Counted from the stretch's first letter, positions 22,046 through 31,907 are shown. The stretch is 46,888 bases of DNA from Clostridia bacterium (GCA_017543905.1 JAFYFC010000014.1:1-46888), one strand, 5' to 3'. The notes: generated by a model from the letters alone, not told the origin. Made by a program: numbers and translations.

Positions 22046-22369
22046 AAGGGATTCGGTGAGCAGATTGCGAAAAATCCTTTGTTTGGGGCGGTTTCTGAGG
22101 ACTTCATTAAAGCCCTATAATCAGCGGCAAACGCCTGTGATTTCGGGAATATCAAATTCAAATTTGTCGAGCCCAAGCTCCTATATTCTACCAGCTTCCC
22201 TGAATCTCCTGCAATCAAAGAGAGACAAAACTCTATGGCCGAAACCCTGCGCGAAGCGATGCTCGCGCAGTAGTTTGACCCTGCCGATTTCTCGCGCAAT
22301 ATGCGTTTTATCAATCTGCGGATCAAGAAAGCCGAGTCTGCCTTTCGGCTGATCGGGGAAGGCGCATAG
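22046..22369 (+). pseudogene. Degenerate reading frame with two in-frame stops
   Basis: One frame runs from 22046 to TAG 22369 and is interrupted by TAA (22118) and TAG (22271). Before, between and after them it reads protein-like: KGFGEQIAKNPLFGAVSEDF, then NIKFKFVEPKLLYSTSFPES with MAETLREAMLAQ, then FDPADFSRNMRFINLRIKKA. No start codon is present. The family is not recognised. The 22370-22470 stretch shows nothing. Confidence 0.4.
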
Positions 22370-22479
22370 AACTGCGAAAAGAGCATCGCGGGCATGAGGT
22401 CAACGCTTGTGTGCAGGCGCAATTTTCTTGCGATTGCCGATACGTTAACGCGGCCATCTGAACACTTGAGTGTGCGTAT

Positions 22480-22835
22480 TTCTGACGATTGCCAGCGTGT
22501 CGATGCTGTCGGGCTGAACGCTTATTGTGTCGACCTGAGTGTGGACGTGCCGTTGTCATGCGTCGTCCTATGCCGGAAAAGGTTCGCGGCTTGCGTTGCG
22601 CCTTCGCGGATATGCTCTTGAGTGCTTGCGAGTGTTCCCGACGATTTGCCAGCGTGCCGATGCTGTCAGGTTGAACACTTGCTGTGTCGGTCTGAATGTG
22701 GACGTGCCGCTGTCATGCGTCGTCCTATGCCGGAAACGAATCGCGGCTTGTGTTGCGCCTTCGCGGATATGCTCTTGAGTGCTTGCGAGTGTTCCCGACG
22801 ATTTGCCAGCGTGTCGATACCGTCAGGCTGAACGC
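22480..22835. repeat. 157-bp tandem repeat, about 2.3 copies
   Basis: The phrase GCCAGCGTG starts at 22491, 22648 and 22805, exactly 157 bp apart, and most of each unit is conserved (for example GTCATGCGTCGTCCTATGCC and GCCTTCGCGGATATGCTCTT). Short frames within it exist only because the unit repeats. No coding signal or ribosome binding site supports them. A looser GATTTGCC-GCGTGTCG repeat follows to about 22890. Confidence 0.8.
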
Positions 22836-22939
22836 TTGCGTGCGTGTGCGTATTCCTGTCGATTTGCCGGCGTGTCGGTGCCGTTGGGCTTAAAATTTAC
22901 GTGCAGGCACGAGACCGCATCAAAAGCTTGCACAGAAAA

Positions 22940-25543
22940 CAGACCGAAGTCTGTTCAGGCGTTCTTAAACATTTGCTGTGTGCCGTATACATTTGCGCAA
23001 TACTGCTGCGGAATTCGATCTGCAATACAGACCAAAGTCTGATTTTTAAGCTTTGTGAGTGCTGTTTTGTTGACTTGCGGTTAATACGCTGCGTTTCGCG
23101 GATTTCTCACGGAACAGACCAAAGTCTGCATTGCACTCTGCTTCATGACCGCTACTGTGAATGCCGGATTCGCAGTTAAACATATTATGATCTGTATCGC
23201 TCCGCCGAAGATTGCTTACTGCGCCAGTGTTTTCGAATTCGGTTTGTTATATTTACAAAACAGACCAATGTCTGTATATAGCAAGACTACAGTCTTTAAA
23301 GCGTCTTGACGATTTGCACTGCGGCGCGATCGCTTGTGAGCTGATGCCTTGCCTTTCAAGCATGCCTTCGAAAGGTACGGTTCGCATGCGCTGTGCCGCA
23401 GGATTTTCGTTTAAACAGATTAAGCACCGCTGTTATGCGGTCGGCATTATCTGACTGGAGCGCGGGTAGATGAGCCTGTTCAGAGAACCATTCCGGCTTC
23501 ATCAATTGAACAACAGCCTCCGATGCTGGAATGGGAACTGGTTCTGCGGTTGTGCGCTTGCTCATCCTTCGCCAGAAGCCCGACAACAGAGACCGCGTAA
23601 ACTTGCTGGTCGCATTGGTTAATCCGCCGATTAGGCAGGGCGCGAGACCGTTATCGACCGAAGAATCAGCCTCTTAAACGATATATTTGTCGGGCCTGTC
23701 TTGATGCCATATTTATAAACAGACCAAAGTTTGTAATAAAAAGACATGAGTCTTTTGTTGCTGCTTTATTTTTCTGTCCGCTTGTCTGACCACTGCACGC
23801 TCAATTGCGAGCTGATGCTTCGCTGTTTGCAAACCCTGTAAGGAACACGTGCGTTACGTGCGTAATATTGCGAAATTGCCATGCGAAAGGTTGAAGTTCG
23901 CTGGGTAATCTTTGACGGCTGCCCCTGAGAGGGTGCGTTTGATTATTGCTGTCTTAGCTTCTTCTTTGCAAACAGACCATAGTCTGTAAAAAATAAGACT
24001 TAAGCCTTTTATTGCTGACGTGGCTATCTTTTCTGTCAGCAGCGCGCTCGATTGCGGGCTGATGCTTTGCTGATTGCTAACGCTGTCGGGGACATGTGTG
24101 TTACGTGCGTAATATTGCGAAATTGCCATGTGAAAGGTTGGAGTTCGCTGGACAATCTTTGACGGCTGCTTCCCGAGAAGATGCGTTTGCTTATTGGGGA
24201 CTTGGCTCATATTTTACAAACAGACTATAGTTTGTAATAAATAAGACCAAAGTCTTTAGTTATCGCCTTGCCGATCTTTGCTGTCAGCGGCGCGCACGAT
24301 TGCGGGCTGATGCTTTACTGATTGCAAACTCTGTCGGGGGACGCGTGTGTTACGTGCGCAACACTGCGGAATTGCTTGTGACTGGTTAAAGCTCGTGAAT
24401 AATCTTTGGCGGCTGCTTCCTAAGAGATACGATCGCTTATCGGAGTCTTGGCTCCTATTTTGTAAACAGACTAAAGTCTGTATAAAATAAGACTAAGGTT
24501 TTTGCAGCCTTGTCGATCTTCGATGTAAATGGTGCGCTCGATTGCGAGCTGATGCTTTGCTGATTGCTAACGCTGTCGGGGGACGCGTGTGTTACGTGCG
24601 CAATATTGCGGAATCGCCTTGCGACAGATTGAAACTCTCTCTAAATCCGTTGGCGGCTGCTTCCTGAGAGGATGCGCTTGCTTATCGGTGTCTTTGCTCC
24701 TTCTTTGCAAACAGACCAAAGTCTGTTAAAAATAAGACTAAAGTCTATTGTTGCTGACTTGCCTATCTTCGCTGTCAGCGGTATGCTCGATTGCGGGCTG
24801 ATGCTTTGCTGATCGCTAACCCTGTCGGGAAATATGTGTTACGTGCGCAACACTGCGAAATCGCCCTGCGACAGGATGAAGATCGCCGGATAATCCTTGA
24901 CAGATGCTTCCCGAGAGGATACGTTTGCTTATTGCTGCCATAGATTCTTGCTTTGTAAACAAACTATAGTCTGAAATAAATAAGACTAAAGTCTATAATT
25001 GCCGCCTTGCCTATCTATCCGGCTCTCCGTCTGCCTTGTGGCGTGTTCAATTGTTCGCTGATGGGTCGCGCTGTTAGTAATTTGCAGGTTGCGCGTGCCG
25101 TACTGCGGGCTCGCCGTACAACCGATTGCGGTCTGCCAAAAACCGTCGTCATTTGCTTCTTGAGGCAACGTTCGTTGGATGCAGTTCAGTTGTAATGACT
25201 ATAAACAGACCAAGGTCTTTTTATATTAGCAGAAGTCTGAGTAATAGCTCTGCGTATTGAGTCAAGAGTTGGCGTATGTCGGGGGATACGTTCAGCCGCC
25301 TGCTAAACAGACCAAAGTCTTTTTAAAGAATCGAAATCATCATATTAACCCTGCGTGCTCTGTCATACACAAGATCGTCTTAGTATTCATCTGAAGTCAG
25401 CAAAAAACAGACTATAGTCTCTTGAAAAAGAACTAAAGTCTGTTTTTAAACTCGAACATCCAGCCAAGTCAGCAATGCCGCGCTACTCTATTCGCAACAG
25501 CTTCCAAAACAGACTAAAGTTTATATTAAAAGAACCAAAGTCT
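22940..25543. repeat. Array of CAGACYAWAGTCTG palindromes, mostly in pairs
   Basis: Single sites at 22940, 23028 and 23115. Pairs at 23261/23284, 23720/23742, 23973/23996, 24221/24244, 24467/24490, 24712/24735, 24960/24983, 25206/25228 (weak), 25408/25430 and 25510/25532. A single site at 25308. Centres within a pair are 21-22 bp apart. First sites are spaced 253, 248, 246, 245, 248 and 246 bp from 23720 to 25206, then 102, 100 and 102 bp. The roughly 200-bp stretches between the 246-bp pairs are themselves related (GCTGATGCTTTGCTGATTGC and TTACGTGCG recur). No credible gene lies in 22,900-25,560. Confidence 0.85.
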
Positions 25544-25569
25544 GTTTCACGCTCCCGCAGCCGTCCGCT

Positions 25570-26820
25570 CTATTTCTTTGCCAGATAATCCGCGATCTTC
25601 TTTTTGATATCGTCGGGTATCTTGCGCTCGACGGGCAGCACGCGCGCGTTCGCCATGCGTTCGGCGAAAAGCTTTATCATTTTGCCCGTGCGCGCAAGGG
25701 AGGCGGCGCTTACGTAATCGAGCTTGTCACGGCGCGAATGTATGTAGCTCATGCCGGGCGCGCCGAAGCGTCCCATCGAGACGGCGGGCACGCCTGCGTC
25801 CGCAAACGGGATGCAGTCGGAGGAATACGTGTCGCATTTTACCTCTACCGCGAAGCCGTTTTCCTTCATGCTCATGTCGATGTGCTTTGAAAGCTCGTCC
25901 GGTCCGGTGACTATCGCGAAATCGCGTCCCGCGGGGCTGCCCGCAAGGTCGACGTTTATGCACAGGCGGGTGTTTTTGATCTCCTCATCGTGCGCCTTTA
26001 CGAACGCCTTGCTTCCGAGCAGACCTCTTTCCTCGCTGCCCGCCCAAACGAAGCGCAGCGTCCGCGCGGGGGGATTCTGCGTGAAATGCCGCGCAAGCTC
26101 CATGATAATGGCGCTGCCTGCCGCGTTGTCGTAGCAGCCGTGCGAGAACTGTACGGAATCCATATGCGCGGTGAACGTGATTATTTCGTCCGGATATTCC
26201 GTGCCCTTGATGCACGCGGTGACGTTGCGGGAGGTGTTTTCGAAATCGCGCGTGACCAGCTTTATCTTCGCCCTTGACGCGCCCTTCACTATCATTTCGT
26301 ACAGATCGCGCATGCGCACCGTGAGCGCACAAAGCCGCTCCTCGCAGCTGTCCGTGACCGAGGGACGCAGCATCCCGCCGATCAGGTCGGTATCCTCGTC
26401 GCGGTCGAGCAGGTCGCCGTTTCCGACTATGACGCAGGCGGGCTTCGCCTTCACAAGCGCGGGGTATTTCTGCTTCGTTATTCCGGTGTTCAGCAAAATC
26501 GCCTTGCCGGCGCAGCCTGCGAGGTTGACGTCCAGCCCGTCCTCGGCGTATTCGATGCCTACTTCGGCGTCCAGACACGCGCTGCGCCTGTGCGCCACCG
26601 CTTCGTACACCTTGCGATAGGGCTCGAGCACCTCCAGATAAGTTTCGAGCACCTCGCCGTCCTGGGTAGGGAAGGTTTCGATGCCCGCGTCAAGTGAAAA
26701 TGACGTGCACTCCGCGGCGATGATCCGCGCCGCCCGCGCCTCGTCCTCCGTACCGCTCAAACGCACGAAATCCAGCTTTTTGATCAGCTCGTACATCCTC
26801 TGTCCGTCCGTATCGATCAC
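25570..26820 (-). CDS. M28-family zinc aminopeptidase
   Basis: A 416-residue peptidase without an obvious signal peptide. Metal and catalytic motifs appear in family order: ITFTAHMDS (His ligand, catalytic Asp), YDNAAGSAI (bridging Asp), WAGSEERGLLGS (Glu-Glu), INVDLAGS (Asp) and MSYIHSRRDKLD (His). Residues about 90-200 form the inserted PA-like region. The family removes N-terminal residues from peptides with two zinc ions. The frame starts at GTG 26820, 23 nt from the predicted transcription start. ATG 26796 is an alternative. The palindrome array ends 26 bp beyond the stop. Confidence 0.9.
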   Translation of the reverse strand: MIDTDGQRMYELIKKLDFVRLSGTEDEARAARIIAAECTSFSLDAGIETFPTQDGEVLETYLEVLEPYRKVYEAVAHRRSACLDAEVGIEYAEDGLDVNLAGCAGKAILLNTGITKQKYPALVKAKPACVIVGNGDLLDRDEDTDLIGGMLRPSVTDSCEERLCALTVRMRDLYEMIVKGASRAKIKLVTRDFENTSRNVTACIKGTEYPDEIITFTAHMDSVQFSHGCYDNAAGSAIIMELARHFTQNPPARTLRFVWAGSEERGLLGSKAFVKAHDEEIKNTRLCINVDLAGSPAGRDFAIVTGPDELSKHIDMSMKENGFAVEVKCDTYSSDCIPFADAGVPAVSMGRFGAPGMSYIHSRRDKLDYVSAASLARTGKMIKLFAERMANARVLPVERKIPDDIKKKIADYLAKK

Positions 26821-26849
26821 CCCTTATATATGGATATTTAACCTGACTG

Positions 26850-26879
26850 ATTATATCATGCGAAAAGCGCGCGCGTCAA
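26850..26879 (-). promoter_or_regulatory. Promoter of the M28 peptidase
   Basis: Minus strand TTGACG (26879-26874), 18-bp spacer, TATAAT (26855-26850). The rest of the 26,880-27,165 gap is AT-rich. It must hold the promoter of the transporter operon, for which I see no convincing hexamer pair. Confidence 0.65.
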
Positions 26880-27165
26880 GGGAAAATCGCGCGAAGGGGT
26901 GATGACTGAGATTCCCAAAGGCGATTGCTCAAAATATTCCGTATAGCAGCGTTTATACTTATATACAAATAAACCATGTGCAAAAAAATGAGCAAGATTA
27001 CTCCCCGTTAACTTAAAAATTTTTACCGAACAGCCAAAAAGACAAATAATAATAATTTTGAGGGAAAATTTTAAGAAACTTGTGATTATTTCACGGCTTG
27101 AATCGTGCTTTAATATTCTCACCGAGCAATTGATGCTCATAATCATTATTGAGGAGGCTGTATTT

Positions 27166-28827
27166 ATGAGAAAACTGCTTTGCCTGCTGCTTGCGCTTAC
27201 AATGCTGCTGGCAGTCGCCCCCGCCTTTGGCGAGGAGCTCGAGCCCGTAACGCTCACCGTTTTCCGCGGTGATCCAGGCGACCAGCCCACTGACGACAAC
27301 AAGATTTACAAGCTCATCGAAGAGAAGTTCGGCGTGACGTTCAAGTTCGAATATCTGGCCGGCGACCTCGACGAGAAGCTCGGTCTTATGATCGCGGGCG
27401 AGGACTATCCGGACCTGTTCGACGGCGGCAACAGCGCCGACCTGATCATAACTGCCGGCGCGCTGATCAACCTGATGGACTATATCAACCCCGAAGACAC
27501 CCCCAGGCTCTGGGCGCACATCGAGCCCCAGAAGGCGCGTCTGATCGAGAAGAACGCCGCCGGCGAGGATGTGCTTTACATTATCCCCAACTACGGCCTG
27601 ACTTACGGCGACCAGATAGTCAACGCAGTAAACGGCCCTGCGTTCTTCATACAGAAGCAGGTGCTTGCGTGGGCGGGCTACCCCGAAATCCACACGCTTA
27701 ACGAATACTTCGACGTGATCGAGGCGTTCCTTGCCGAGAATCCCGAAAACGCGGACGGCAACCCCTACACCGGCTTTGCGATCCTGTGCGAAGACTGGCG
27801 TCATTTCTGTCTCATTAACCCCGTACAGCACCTGATGGGCCGTCCCAACGACGGTGAAGTGCTGATCGACGTGAGCACTGACGAGTTCCATACCGAGACC
27901 TTCATCGACAAGCCCTACGCCAAGGCGTATTACGAGAAGCTGAACGACGAGTATCACAAGGGTCTCATCAATCAGGATACCTTCGTTATGAATTACGACC
28001 AGTACATCGCGGCGCTCTCCAGCGGCACTGTGCTGGGCATGTTCGACCAGACCTGGGACTTCAACACCGCCACGTACGCCCTGCAGGACGCGGGCATGTA
28101 CGAGAACACCTACGTGGCTCTCGGCCTCGTATACGATCCTGAGTATGTGGACGGACGCGAGATCGAGGAGCATTACGTAAACGGCTCCCTGCCCAACGTA
28201 CGCCGCGGCTTCGGCATCAGCACCAAGTGCGAGTGCCCCGAGCGCATAATCGCCATGTGGGAAGAGATGCTCTCCGACGAGTGGCAGATCATATTCAACT
28301 GGGGCATCGAGGACGAGGACTACTACGTAGAGAACGGCCGTCTGCTGATGACCGACCAGCAGTACGCCAACCTGAACGACGCAAACTGGAAGCTTGCGAA
28401 CAAGGCTGAAGGCTTCTTCCAGTCCAGCCCCAAGAAGCAGGGATGGATACTTGACGGCGAGTTCGCCGGCAACTGCTGGGAGCCCGTAAACCAGCCCGAG
28501 ATCGTGCTTGGTCTTATGAACGACTATGACAAGGAGTTCCTCGGAGCTTACGGCTACAGCAAGTTCGCTGACTTCGTAAATCCCCCGATCGAGCTGGCGC
28601 CCTACGGCGAAGCGTGGCAGATCGACTACACGCCCGTCGAAGTAGCGCACACCAAGTTCCTCCAGCTGCAGGACAGCTTCCTGCCGCAGCTCATCACCTG
28701 CGATCCCGCTGAGTTCGACGCCCTGTGGGACAAGTTCGTGAGCGAGATCACGCCCTACGCGGACGAGTTCGGCGCTTATATGCAGGAGGCCGTGCTGGCC
28801 GAGGCTGCAAAGGTGCTCGGCAACTGA
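27166..28827 (+). CDS. LplA-like sugar ABC transporter, solute-binding protein
   Basis: A 553-residue exported binding protein. ATG 27166 follows GAGGAGGCTG. The frame upstream is non-coding. Residues 1-22 (MRKLLCLLLALTMLLAVAPA, then FG) form a signal peptide with an A-x-A-like site and no lipobox cysteine, unusual for a Gram-positive binding protein, which is normally lipid-anchored. The mature part begins ELEPVTLTVFRGDPGDQ and has the large type I fold of the LplA/YtcQ group that binds oligosaccharides. The permeases follow after a stem-loop, so higher expression of this gene than of the permeases is likely. Confidence 0.88.
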   Translation: MRKLLCLLLALTMLLAVAPAFGEELEPVTLTVFRGDPGDQPTDDNKIYKLIEEKFGVTFKFEYLAGDLDEKLGLMIAGEDYPDLFDGGNSADLIITAGALINLMDYINPEDTPRLWAHIEPQKARLIEKNAAGEDVLYIIPNYGLTYGDQIVNAVNGPAFFIQKQVLAWAGYPEIHTLNEYFDVIEAFLAENPENADGNPYTGFAILCEDWRHFCLINPVQHLMGRPNDGEVLIDVSTDEFHTETFIDKPYAKAYYEKLNDEYHKGLINQDTFVMNYDQYIAALSSGTVLGMFDQTWDFNTATYALQDAGMYENTYVALGLVYDPEYVDGREIEEHYVNGSLPNVRRGFGISTKCECPERIIAMWEEMLSDEWQIIFNWGIEDEDYYVENGRLLMTDQQYANLNDANWKLANKAEGFFQSSPKKQGWILDGEFAGNCWEPVNQPEIVLGLMNDYDKEFLGAYGYSKFADFVNPPIELAPYGEAWQIDYTPVEVAHTKFLQLQDSFLPQLITCDPAEFDALWDKFVSEITPYADEFGAYMQEAVLAEAAKVLGN

Positions 28828-28845
28828 TAAATCCCTGACGCACGT

Positions 28846-28869
28846 GGGGGAGAGCGCTGTCTCTCCCCC
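28846..28869 (+). terminator. Intercistronic stem-loop after the binding protein
   Basis: GGGGGAGAG (28846-28854) pairs with CTCTCCCCC (28861-28869), followed by AAAATAATTTG rather than a T-run. In binding-protein operons such a hairpin stabilises the first message or partly terminates transcription. Confidence 0.65.
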
Positions 28870-28905
28870 AAAATAATTTGTTACTTCCGGAAGGAGCTGC
28901 TTTTT

Positions 28906-29877
28906 ATGAACGCTGCAGCGAGCAACAATCAGATGCAGGCAATAAAGGTCAAGCACAAGGGTTTTCTGCGCACGCTCTGCAGTCAGTGGCAGATGGCGCT
29001 GATGTCCGTACCGGTGCTTTTGTATGTGTTGCTGTTCAATTATTTCCCGCTGAGAGGCTGGATAGCCGCGTTTGAGGATTACAATCCAAAGTTAGGTTTC
29101 TACGGCAGCAATTTCGTCGGACTCAAGAATTTCAAGGACCTGTTCGGACTGGGCGAGCTGCCGCCTGAGGAGTTTCTGCTTTCGATCAGAAACACGCTCG
29201 CGATGAGCGTAATAAACCTTGTGTTCGGCACCGTATCGTCGATACTGCTGGCGGTTTTGCTAAACGAGGTAAGGAAAACCCTCTTTAAGCGCACTGTGCA
29301 GACTGTGACCTACCTTCCTCACTTTCTGAGCATGGTCATCGTCGTGGGCATGGCGCAGAACATATTTGCCTCCGGCGGCCCGATCAACGACCTGCTTGCA
29401 CAGCTGGGGCTCATAAAGGAGCCCGTGTTCTGGCTGGGCGAAGGCAGGTATTTCTGGTGGCTGGTAGGCGTGATAAACGTCTGGAAGGAAGTCGGCTGGA
29501 ACACGATCATATACGTGTCGGCCATGACGTCGATAGACCCCTGCCTGTACGAGGCGGCTGCGATAGACGGCGCGGGGCGCTTCGGCAAGATAATGCACGT
29601 AACGCTTCCGGGCATCAAATCCACATTCATAATACTGCTGATAATGAACATCGGCCATTTGCTTGAGGCCGGTTTTGAAATACAGTACCTTTTGGGCAAC
29701 GTAAAGGTTATGGATTACTCGCGCACGATAGATATCTATGTGCTGGATTACGGCATCTCCGCTCAGAAATACGGGCTGGCGATCGCTGCGGGCATGTTTA
29801 AGAGCGTGGTTGCGATATTCCTGCTGCTCAGCGCGAACTTCGTGGCGCGCAGACTTGACGAGAACACGCTGATTTAA
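28906..29877 (+). CDS. LplB-like sugar ABC transporter permease
   Basis: A 323-residue inner-membrane permease with six expected helices, the first after a basic N-terminus. The EAA loop, which contacts the ATPase, is YEAAAIDGAGRFGKIMHVTLPGI (about residues 225-247). LMSVPVLLYVLLFNYFPLRG and the GLKNFKDLF segment are typical of the LplB/YteP group. AAGGAG before ATG. It pairs with the next permease. No ATPase gene is present, and this group usually shares a multi-system ATPase (MsmX type) encoded elsewhere. Confidence 0.92.
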   Translation: MNAAASNNQMQAIKVKHKGFLRTLCSQWQMALMSVPVLLYVLLFNYFPLRGWIAAFEDYNPKLGFYGSNFVGLKNFKDLFGLGELPPEEFLLSIRNTLAMSVINLVFGTVSSILLAVLLNEVRKTLFKRTVQTVTYLPHFLSMVIVVGMAQNIFASGGPINDLLAQLGLIKEPVFWLGEGRYFWWLVGVINVWKEVGWNTIIYVSAMTSIDPCLYEAAAIDGAGRFGKIMHVTLPGIKSTFIILLIMNIGHLLEAGFEIQYLLGNVKVMDYSRTIDIYVLDYGISAQKYGLAIAAGMFKSVVAIFLLLSANFVARRLDENTLI

Positions 29878-29890
29878 GGGAGGAAAGCAT

Positions 29891-30811
29891 ATGGTGGTTC
29901 AGTCGGTAAACAGGCCGTCTAAGGGTTTTCGCCGCAGGGACTGGCTTTTTCCCATCGTAAACGCGCTGCTGCTTACGCTGCTAATGTTTATTACGCTGTA
30001 TCCGGTAATAAACACGGTGGCGTACTCGTTCAACGACGGCACCGACGCGGTAAGAGGCCACATCGGCTTGCTGCCCAGAAAATGGAGCCTTAAAAGCTAT
30101 CAGAGCATACTTTCAGACGCGAACGTATTCCACGCGGCTTATATATCGGTGGTCAAAACGATAATAACGACCGTGCTAAACCTGCTGGTTACGGGCATGC
30201 TTTCCTTTACCCTGTCGCGCAGGGAGTACGTGCTCAGAAAGCTGATCACTACGCTGCTCGTGCTTACTATGTACGTAAATGCAGGACTCATACCGAATTA
30301 CCTGCTCATATCCAAGACCCTTAACCTCAGAAACACGTTCTGGGTGTATATCATACCCACTATGTTCAGCTGCTTCAACATGATAGTCATCAGAACGTAC
30401 ATAGCGGGACTGCCGGACGCGCTGGTGGAATCCGCGCGTATAGACGGCGCGGGGGATTTCAGGGTATACTGGCAGATAATCTTCCCGCTGTGCAAGCCGG
30501 TGCTGGCGACGGTGGCGCTGTTCGTGGCGGTGGGCAGCTGGAACTCGTGGTTCGACACGCATCTTTACTGCGGCACGGAGAAGGACCTTTACACGCTGCA
30601 GTACCTGCTTAAAATGAAGCTCGCGACCACTAACCAATCCGCAAACGCCGCAAAGAGCACTGCGGAGGCGCTCAAGAGCACCACCAACACCACGCCCGTC
30701 ACCATACGCTGCGCGATAACCGTCATATCAGCCGTGCCTATACTTGTCGTGTATCCGTTCCTGCAAAGGTATTTCGTCACCGGCATGGCGCTGGGCAGCG
30801 TAAAGGGCTGA
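29891..30811 (+). CDS. LplC-like sugar ABC transporter permease
   Basis: A 306-residue permease, 14 bp after its partner. GGAGGAAAGCAT precedes ATG. Six hydrophobic segments and the EAA loop VESARIDGAGDFRVYWQIIFPL (about residues 178-199) identify a MalG/LplC-type permease (YtcP/YteO-like). FNDGTDAVRGHIGLLPRKWS is the characteristic periplasmic stretch near the N-terminus. It forms the heterodimeric channel with the 28906 product. Confidence 0.92.
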   Translation: MVVQSVNRPSKGFRRRDWLFPIVNALLLTLLMFITLYPVINTVAYSFNDGTDAVRGHIGLLPRKWSLKSYQSILSDANVFHAAYISVVKTIITTVLNLLVTGMLSFTLSRREYVLRKLITTLLVLTMYVNAGLIPNYLLISKTLNLRNTFWVYIIPTMFSCFNMIVIRTYIAGLPDALVESARIDGAGDFRVYWQIIFPLCKPVLATVALFVAVGSWNSWFDTHLYCGTEKDLYTLQYLLKMKLATTNQSANAAKSTAEALKSTTNTTPVTIRCAITVISAVPILVVYPFLQRYFVTGMALGSVKG

Positions 30812-30854
30812 TAAAAGACGCACGAATCGTCGATCACAGGAAAGGAGCTTTTTC

Positions 30855-31760
30855 ATGGACGGCAGATCCGCCTCCCGTTCCCGTTTTCCGGACGGGTTCA
30901 GGATACTGAAGGGCAATCAGGAGTTTGTCACATATCCTGAAAACTCCACTGTGCGCGTCTGGTATGCGGATACTCCCTGGACGTACGACGCGCATCATCA
31001 CTCCGCCGTCGAGATAATTATGCCCTTGAAGGGCGAGGTGGAATACACGGTCGCCGATTTCAGCTACAAGGTGCAGTCGGACGAGGTGCTCATCGTGCCG
31101 CCGGGCTGGGAGCACAGCCTCAGCATGGGTGAAAACAGCGCAAGGTATCTGTTCCTGTTCGAGCCGGAGCCCATATTCGGCATGCGGGACATGAAGCTGG
31201 TGGAGAGCATACTCAAAATACCCATATACCTGAGCGGGCAGCCGGAATTGCAGGAGTCTGTGCGCGGACTGCTCACGCAGGTGGTGAGCACGTACGACAA
31301 GCGCGACTTTTTGTGGAATTCGCTGTGCTATTCGATACTTACGCACCTGTACGTGCGGCTGGGTCAGGTCAACATGGCGCATCTGCTGGGCAAGAGCGTG
31401 TCGCGCGGAGCGCGGGGCGACATGGAGATCATCGACAGCGCCCGCGTGTACATAGACAACAACTATATGCGGGACCTCGACCTTGACGACATGAGCGCGT
31501 TCACCGGCTTTACCAAATGCTACTTTTCCCGCATATTCAAGCAGCATGCGGGCACAACCTTTTCGGAATACCTGCGCGACAAGCGGGTGAGCGTGGCGGC
31601 GGAATTGCTTATCCACTCAAAGCTGCAGATACAAGATATAGCCGCGGGAGCCGGCTTCGGCAGCATAGCCACCTTCAACCGCGTGTTCATGAACGCCAAA
31701 TCCTGCACGCCCTCAAAGTACAGAAGCATCTACGCTGATCTGGAAACCGAGAAAACATAG
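30855..31760 (+). CDS. AraC-family regulator of the sugar locus
   Basis: A 301-residue protein with AAAGGAGC before ATG. The N-terminal half is a cupin sensor domain (PWTYDAHHHSAVEIIMPLKG, then VLIVPPGWEH). The C-terminal 100 residues carry two helix-turn-helix motifs (DLDLDDMSAFTGFTKCYFSR with FKQHAGTTFSEYL, then IQDIAAGAGFGSIATFNRVF). It probably senses a sugar and activates the upstream transporter genes, with which it is collinear, and perhaps the convergent lyase operon. Confidence 0.92.
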   Translation: MDGRSASRSRFPDGFRILKGNQEFVTYPENSTVRVWYADTPWTYDAHHHSAVEIIMPLKGEVEYTVADFSYKVQSDEVLIVPPGWEHSLSMGENSARYLFLFEPEPIFGMRDMKLVESILKIPIYLSGQPELQESVRGLLTQVVSTYDKRDFLWNSLCYSILTHLYVRLGQVNMAHLLGKSVSRGARGDMEIIDSARVYIDNNYMRDLDLDDMSAFTGFTKCYFSRIFKQHAGTTFSEYLRDKRVSVAAELLIHSKLQIQDIAAGAGFGSIATFNRVFMNAKSCTPSKYRSIYADLETEKT

Positions 31761-31907
31761 GCGCTTACGGGCCGAACGCTCCTGCAGACGCCCGCGCAGG
31801 CGCATAAGAAGATGGCGGGCGAGCAATTAAATATGAAGGTATATCGCCGCTCGAGGCCGCACCTGCAGTTACCGTAAGCAGACGCGATATACAGTGAATA
31901 TCCATAC

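Noticed and set aside
22489..23042. Several open frames of 60-110 codons in the 157-bp repeat region.
   Set aside because: They repeat only because the DNA repeats, lack ribosome binding sites, and have Cys/Arg-rich random-looking sequences.
23854..24210. A 118-codon minus-strand frame inside the array.
   Set aside because: It spans two repeat units and its product contains a near-duplicate of itself (ending FNLSHGNFAILRT). No start signal supports it.
22940..25543. CRISPR array.
   Set aside because: The repeated unit is a short palindrome with degenerate copies, the spacers are about 80-230 bp and related to each other, and no cas genes are near.
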